Origin: CAXXOK01 sp963663285
GTDB lineage: Bacteria > Bacillota > Clostridia > Christensenellales > Aristaeellaceae
Direction of reading: 5' to 3'
Assembly: GCA_963663285.2 (NCBI GenBank)
Contig: CAXXNI010000003.1
Coordinates: 50,691 to 114,690 of the forward strand
DNA length: 64,000 nt
The notes beneath the pieces are model-generated. The model made no database searches. It was not told the DNA's origin and saw only the letters and a program-made list of their open reading frames with translations. Numbering within the stretch: the first letter of the stretch is position 1; each line of letters opens with the position of its first letter. This document shows, one piece after another, positions 60,938-64,000 of this stretch. Made by a program: the position numbers and the translations under genes.

Positions 60938-61527
60938 TGACAAACCTTGAAGAAAGGCTAAACAAATTGGAAGCGGTAGTCAAACAGCCGACATTTCGTC
61001 AAAACGTCGGCAAGGCTAACGAGGTAAGCTATTGGGTTTTTGATTACCCGCCTGAAGAGGAACTCGTGGTAAGGGAAAGAATAGATTTTCTGAAAAGGAA
61101 GAACAATAAAAGCACGGATGGTTTTGAGCTTGTCGTATATAATTTATACGATATAATCATCGATCATCTTGAAAGTAAAGGCTTCCTTGCGAAATGCGAG
61201 GAGATCGAAAAGAGACGCGGCCTTTCCCGTATGGCATCCGCGGTGCAGCAGTCTTTGAAGATCACAGCCGAGGATAACCTCTTGGTTAAGTATATTGCGG
61301 AGCATACACCGGAGGATGCAGTAATTTTTCTTGTTGGGATAGGTAAATGCTATCCTCTGCTGCAAGCCGCCGAGGTATTTAATAAGGTGCTCTATAACAT
61401 GCCTCGGGAATTTGCCAACGTGCCGATGGTGCTTTTTTATCCCGGCACGTATACCGAACAGGAACTAATCATTTTCAATAAATTAAAAGAAGACAATTAT
61501 TACAGAGCTTTCCGCATAGTACGCTAA
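60937..61527 (+). CDS. brxB: BREX protein BrxB (DUF1788)
   Basis: 196 residues from ATG 60937. NLEERLNKLEAVVKQPTFRQNVGKANEVSYWVFDYPPEEEL at the start, VFLVGIGKCYPLLQAAEVFN and VPMVLFYPGTYTEQEL near the end are typical DUF1788. Second gene of the BREX operon; its exact role in phage exclusion is not settled. Intact, with brxC starting 14 nt later. Confidence 0.92.
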   Translation: MTNLEERLNKLEAVVKQPTFRQNVGKANEVSYWVFDYPPEEELVVRERIDFLKRKNNKSTDGFELVVYNLYDIIIDHLESKGFLAKCEEIEKRRGLSRMASAVQQSLKITAEDNLLVKYIAEHTPEDAVIFLVGIGKCYPLLQAAEVFNKVLYNMPREFANVPMVLFYPGTYTEQELIIFNKLKEDNYYRAFRIVR

Positions 61528-61540
61528 GGAGGAATACGCA

Positions 61541-64000
61541 ATGCTTATCAAGGATATGTTCATCAAACCGATCGATCGTGAAATACAGGGTGTAATTATC
61601 GTCGGGCAGGATGAAAAAGCCAATATGCAGCAAGAGCTGGAAGAATACGTTGTAACGAAAGAATTGCTGCGATATTTCTCCTCGTTCTTCTCTGCATATA
61701 AAAAGGGCATTAACGGAACAACTCCGCATATGGGCGTATGGATCTCCGGCTTCTTTGGAAGCGGTAAATCTCACTTCCTTAAAATGCTTTCTTATTTGCT
61801 TGAAAACCGCATTGTCGGCGGTAAGCACGCTATTGATTACTTCCATTGATGCCCATAAAATCTCCGATCCGATGGTGCTTGCCGATATGCAGCTGGCAAC
61901 ACGGACGCCGACCGACACGATATTGTTCAATATAGACTCGAAAAGCGATTCCAACGGAAAGCAAGATAAAGACGCCATCGTAAGTGTGTTTTTAAAAGTT
62001 TTCAACGAAATGCAAGGCTATTGTGGCTCCATGCCTTATCTTGCCGATCTGGAACGCCGGTTGACAGAAGCCGGACGATATGCTGAATTCCAGGAGAAAT
62101 TCGAGGCTGAATATGGTGCTGCATGGAAGGACTCCCGGCAGGATTTCTCCTTTATTCAGGATACCGTTATCGCACGTTTTGGCCGCGATGGACTTCATGA
62201 GCGAACAAGCCGCGCGCATATGGTGCGATAAGACAGCTGAGCCCTATCGTATCAGCATAGAGGAATTTGCCAAACGTGTTAAGGCGTATATAGACGGTAA
62301 AGGCAATAACCACCATGTGGTGTTCCTCGTAGATGAGGTTGGGCAGTATATTGGCGACGATAGTAAATTGATGCTTAACCTGCAAACGGTGACAGAAGAG
62401 CTTGGCAAGGAATGTAACGGCAAAGCGTGGATCATCGTTACAAGCCAGCAGGATATTGATAAGGTAACGAAAGTAAGAGGAAACGACTTTTCTAAAATTC
62501 AGGGGCGTTTTGATACGCGGCTTTCGTTATCCTCCGCAAACGTGGACGAGGTTATTAAAAAGAGAATATTAGAAAAGAAAGACACGGCGTCGCAGACGCT
62601 CAGGCTGCTTTATGGCCAGAAATCAACCATCATCAAAAACCTGATCGTTTTTAATGACGGCGTTGAAAAGAAACTGTACTCAAACGAAAATAATTTCTCA
62701 CTCGTATATCCTTTTGTACCCTATCAGTTTGAGCTGCTGGGAAAAGTGCTGACATCCATACGCACACATGGCGCGTCCGGTATACACCTTTCCGAAGGCG
62801 AGCGCTCCATGCTTGCCATGTTCAAAGAAGCAGCCGTGGCCTATATGGGGCAAAACGAAGGGACGATCATTCCCTTCCACGCTTTCTACAACGCTTTGGA
62901 AAATTTTTTGGGGCATAATCACCGTGGAGTGATCGTTAAGGCATATGCTAACGGACGTATCAATCCCGACAAAAAGGAAAAAGACGTATTTGCGATCAAT
63001 GTATTGAAAACACTGTTTATGATCAAGTATTGCAACGAGTATTGCAACTCTAATATCGACAATATTACGAGCCTGATGGTTTCTGATATCAATGACGACC
63101 GTATAGCGCTCAGGGTAGAGGTAGAAAGCGCGCTGAAAGTCCTGATCAGTCAGACGCTTGTGCAGAAAAACGGCGATATCTATGTGTTCCTGACCGATGA
63201 AGAGCAGGAAATCAATCGGGAGATTGAATGCCAGAATGTTGAAATGGCCGATATTATCAGCAGGGTATCTTCGGTTATTTTTGAGGACATCCTTCAGGAC
63301 AATAAATACCGTTATCCCGAATTCAACGGCCGGTATTCCTTCCCGTTCAATCAGGCAGTAGACGCCAGACCCTACAAGGCGAACCAGAGCAACGATATCG
63401 GTGTACGCGTGCTTACGCCCGCGTCCGATTACGGCACGGATGAAAACACCCTGCGTATGATATCCGGACAGAGCAAAGAGGTACTGGTTGTTCTTCCCGA
63501 TGACCGCGCGTTTATGGAGGAAATGCAGAGCTACCTGAAAATCGAGAAATTCCTGCGGCTTGGCGCTGCTTCCAGCCTGCCGAACTTTGAAAGCATAAAG
63601 GCGGCCAAAAACGTAGAAATGCGGCAGCGCGGAGAAAATGCGAAGCTATACCTTTCCGAAGCGCTGAAAGCCGCCGATATTTTATGTAAACGGCGATAAG
63701 GTGCAAATCGGCGCGAAGGATACTGCCAGCAGGATCAACGATGCGCTCGGGCGTCTGGTCGCCGCAGTATACCATAAACTGCTGTATATCGATACGCCTA
63801 TGGGCGAGGAAGATATTCGAAAGCTGATGCGCACCTCCAACCAGGTAACCATGAATTTAGACGATGCTGCTACACCGAACGTGCATGCGTCTGGACGACG
63901 TTGCTGCGGTATATTGCCGGCAATACCAGCCTCCATGTGAAAACCTCAATGAAAACACTTAAGGATCGCTTCATGAAAGCGCCTTATGGCTTTGTTGAGG
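61541..64000 (+). pseudogene. brxC: BREX ATPase BrxC, interrupted by five +1 shifts and cut by the window end
   Basis: Starts at ATG 61541 (AAGGAGG upstream): IKDMFIKPIDREIQGVIIVGQ, then Walker A in WISGFFGSGKSHFLKML. The expected protein (about 1200 residues) is well conserved but jumps frames at about 61844, 62175, 63685, 63890 and 63903. Reading through each jump by skipping one base restores continuous BrxC sequence, for example IDAHKISDPMVLADMQLA, VLAAMDFMSEQAAR, VNGDKVQIGAKDTASRIN and LRYIAGNTSLHVKTSMKTL. All five changes are insertions. Either the gene is recently inactivated or this stretch carries sequencing or assembly errors. The 3' part lies outside the window. Confidence 0.85.

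Overview
The window looks like a chromosome segment of an anaerobic, mid-GC Firmicute of the class Clostridia. The basis is the family content (tryptophanase, YczE/YitT, LtrA, pirin), strong Shine-Dalgarno sites, two surface proteins with sortase-type (P-x-T-G-D) C-termini, and clostridial-style dipeptide ABC operons. No marker gene fixes the genus.

Layout. (1) 1-4000: a metal- or metalloid-handling cluster on the + strand. It holds the end of a UPF0718-type permease, a ferredoxin/DUF2703 fusion with a 16-cysteine metallothionein-like linker, two further permease halves, an MFS exporter and a Cys-tailed thioredoxin-like protein. (2) 4100-5660: a monocistronic tryptophanase. (3) 5880-8725: a small AT-rich accessory module with a papain/C39-like protein, a partner membrane protein and a 60-residue ORF under a consensus promoter. 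(4) 8950-21100: ordinary and accessory genes (methyltransferase, pirin plus LigB-type dioxygenase, APC permease, SGNH hydrolase, MarR-YczE pair, LtrA, two sortase-type surface proteins), together with a radical-SAM/SPASM remnant and a broken AraC-type response regulator.

(5) 21240-55920 is the most striking part: about 35 kb that reads as a plant-polyphenol (tannin/gallate-type) catabolic island. Two secreted alpha/beta hydrolases (one tannase-like) come first. Three transporter operons follow, each next to a divergent regulator and each running into cytoplasmic hydrolases. Operon A (35606 down to 25506, LysR) has a ceramidase-like protein, dipeptide-type ABC genes SBP-B-C-D-F, an esterase, an MBL-fold hydrolase and an amidohydrolase. 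Operon B (44331 down to 37428, LysR) has a sugar-type ABC SBP-A-C, an esterase, a UbiD decarboxylase, UbiX and an LpdD-like subunit, which is the gallate decarboxylase gene set. Operon C (54047 down to 45726, AraC) has ABC genes SBP-B-C-D-F, an AbrB-type transporter, an esterase and an MBL-fold hydrolase. My reading is that outside enzymes trim polyphenol esters, three importers bring products in, inside esterases release phenolic acids, and the UbiD system decarboxylates them. The substrates are inferred, not shown.

(6) 56830-64000: a 46-nt tRNA-Arg 3' fragment, followed on the minus strand by the old tRNA terminator, marks the edge of an integrated island. The island carries two Fic-domain genes and the start of a BREX defence locus (brxA, brxB, brxC). 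As given, brxC is interrupted by five single-base insertions and runs off the end of the window.
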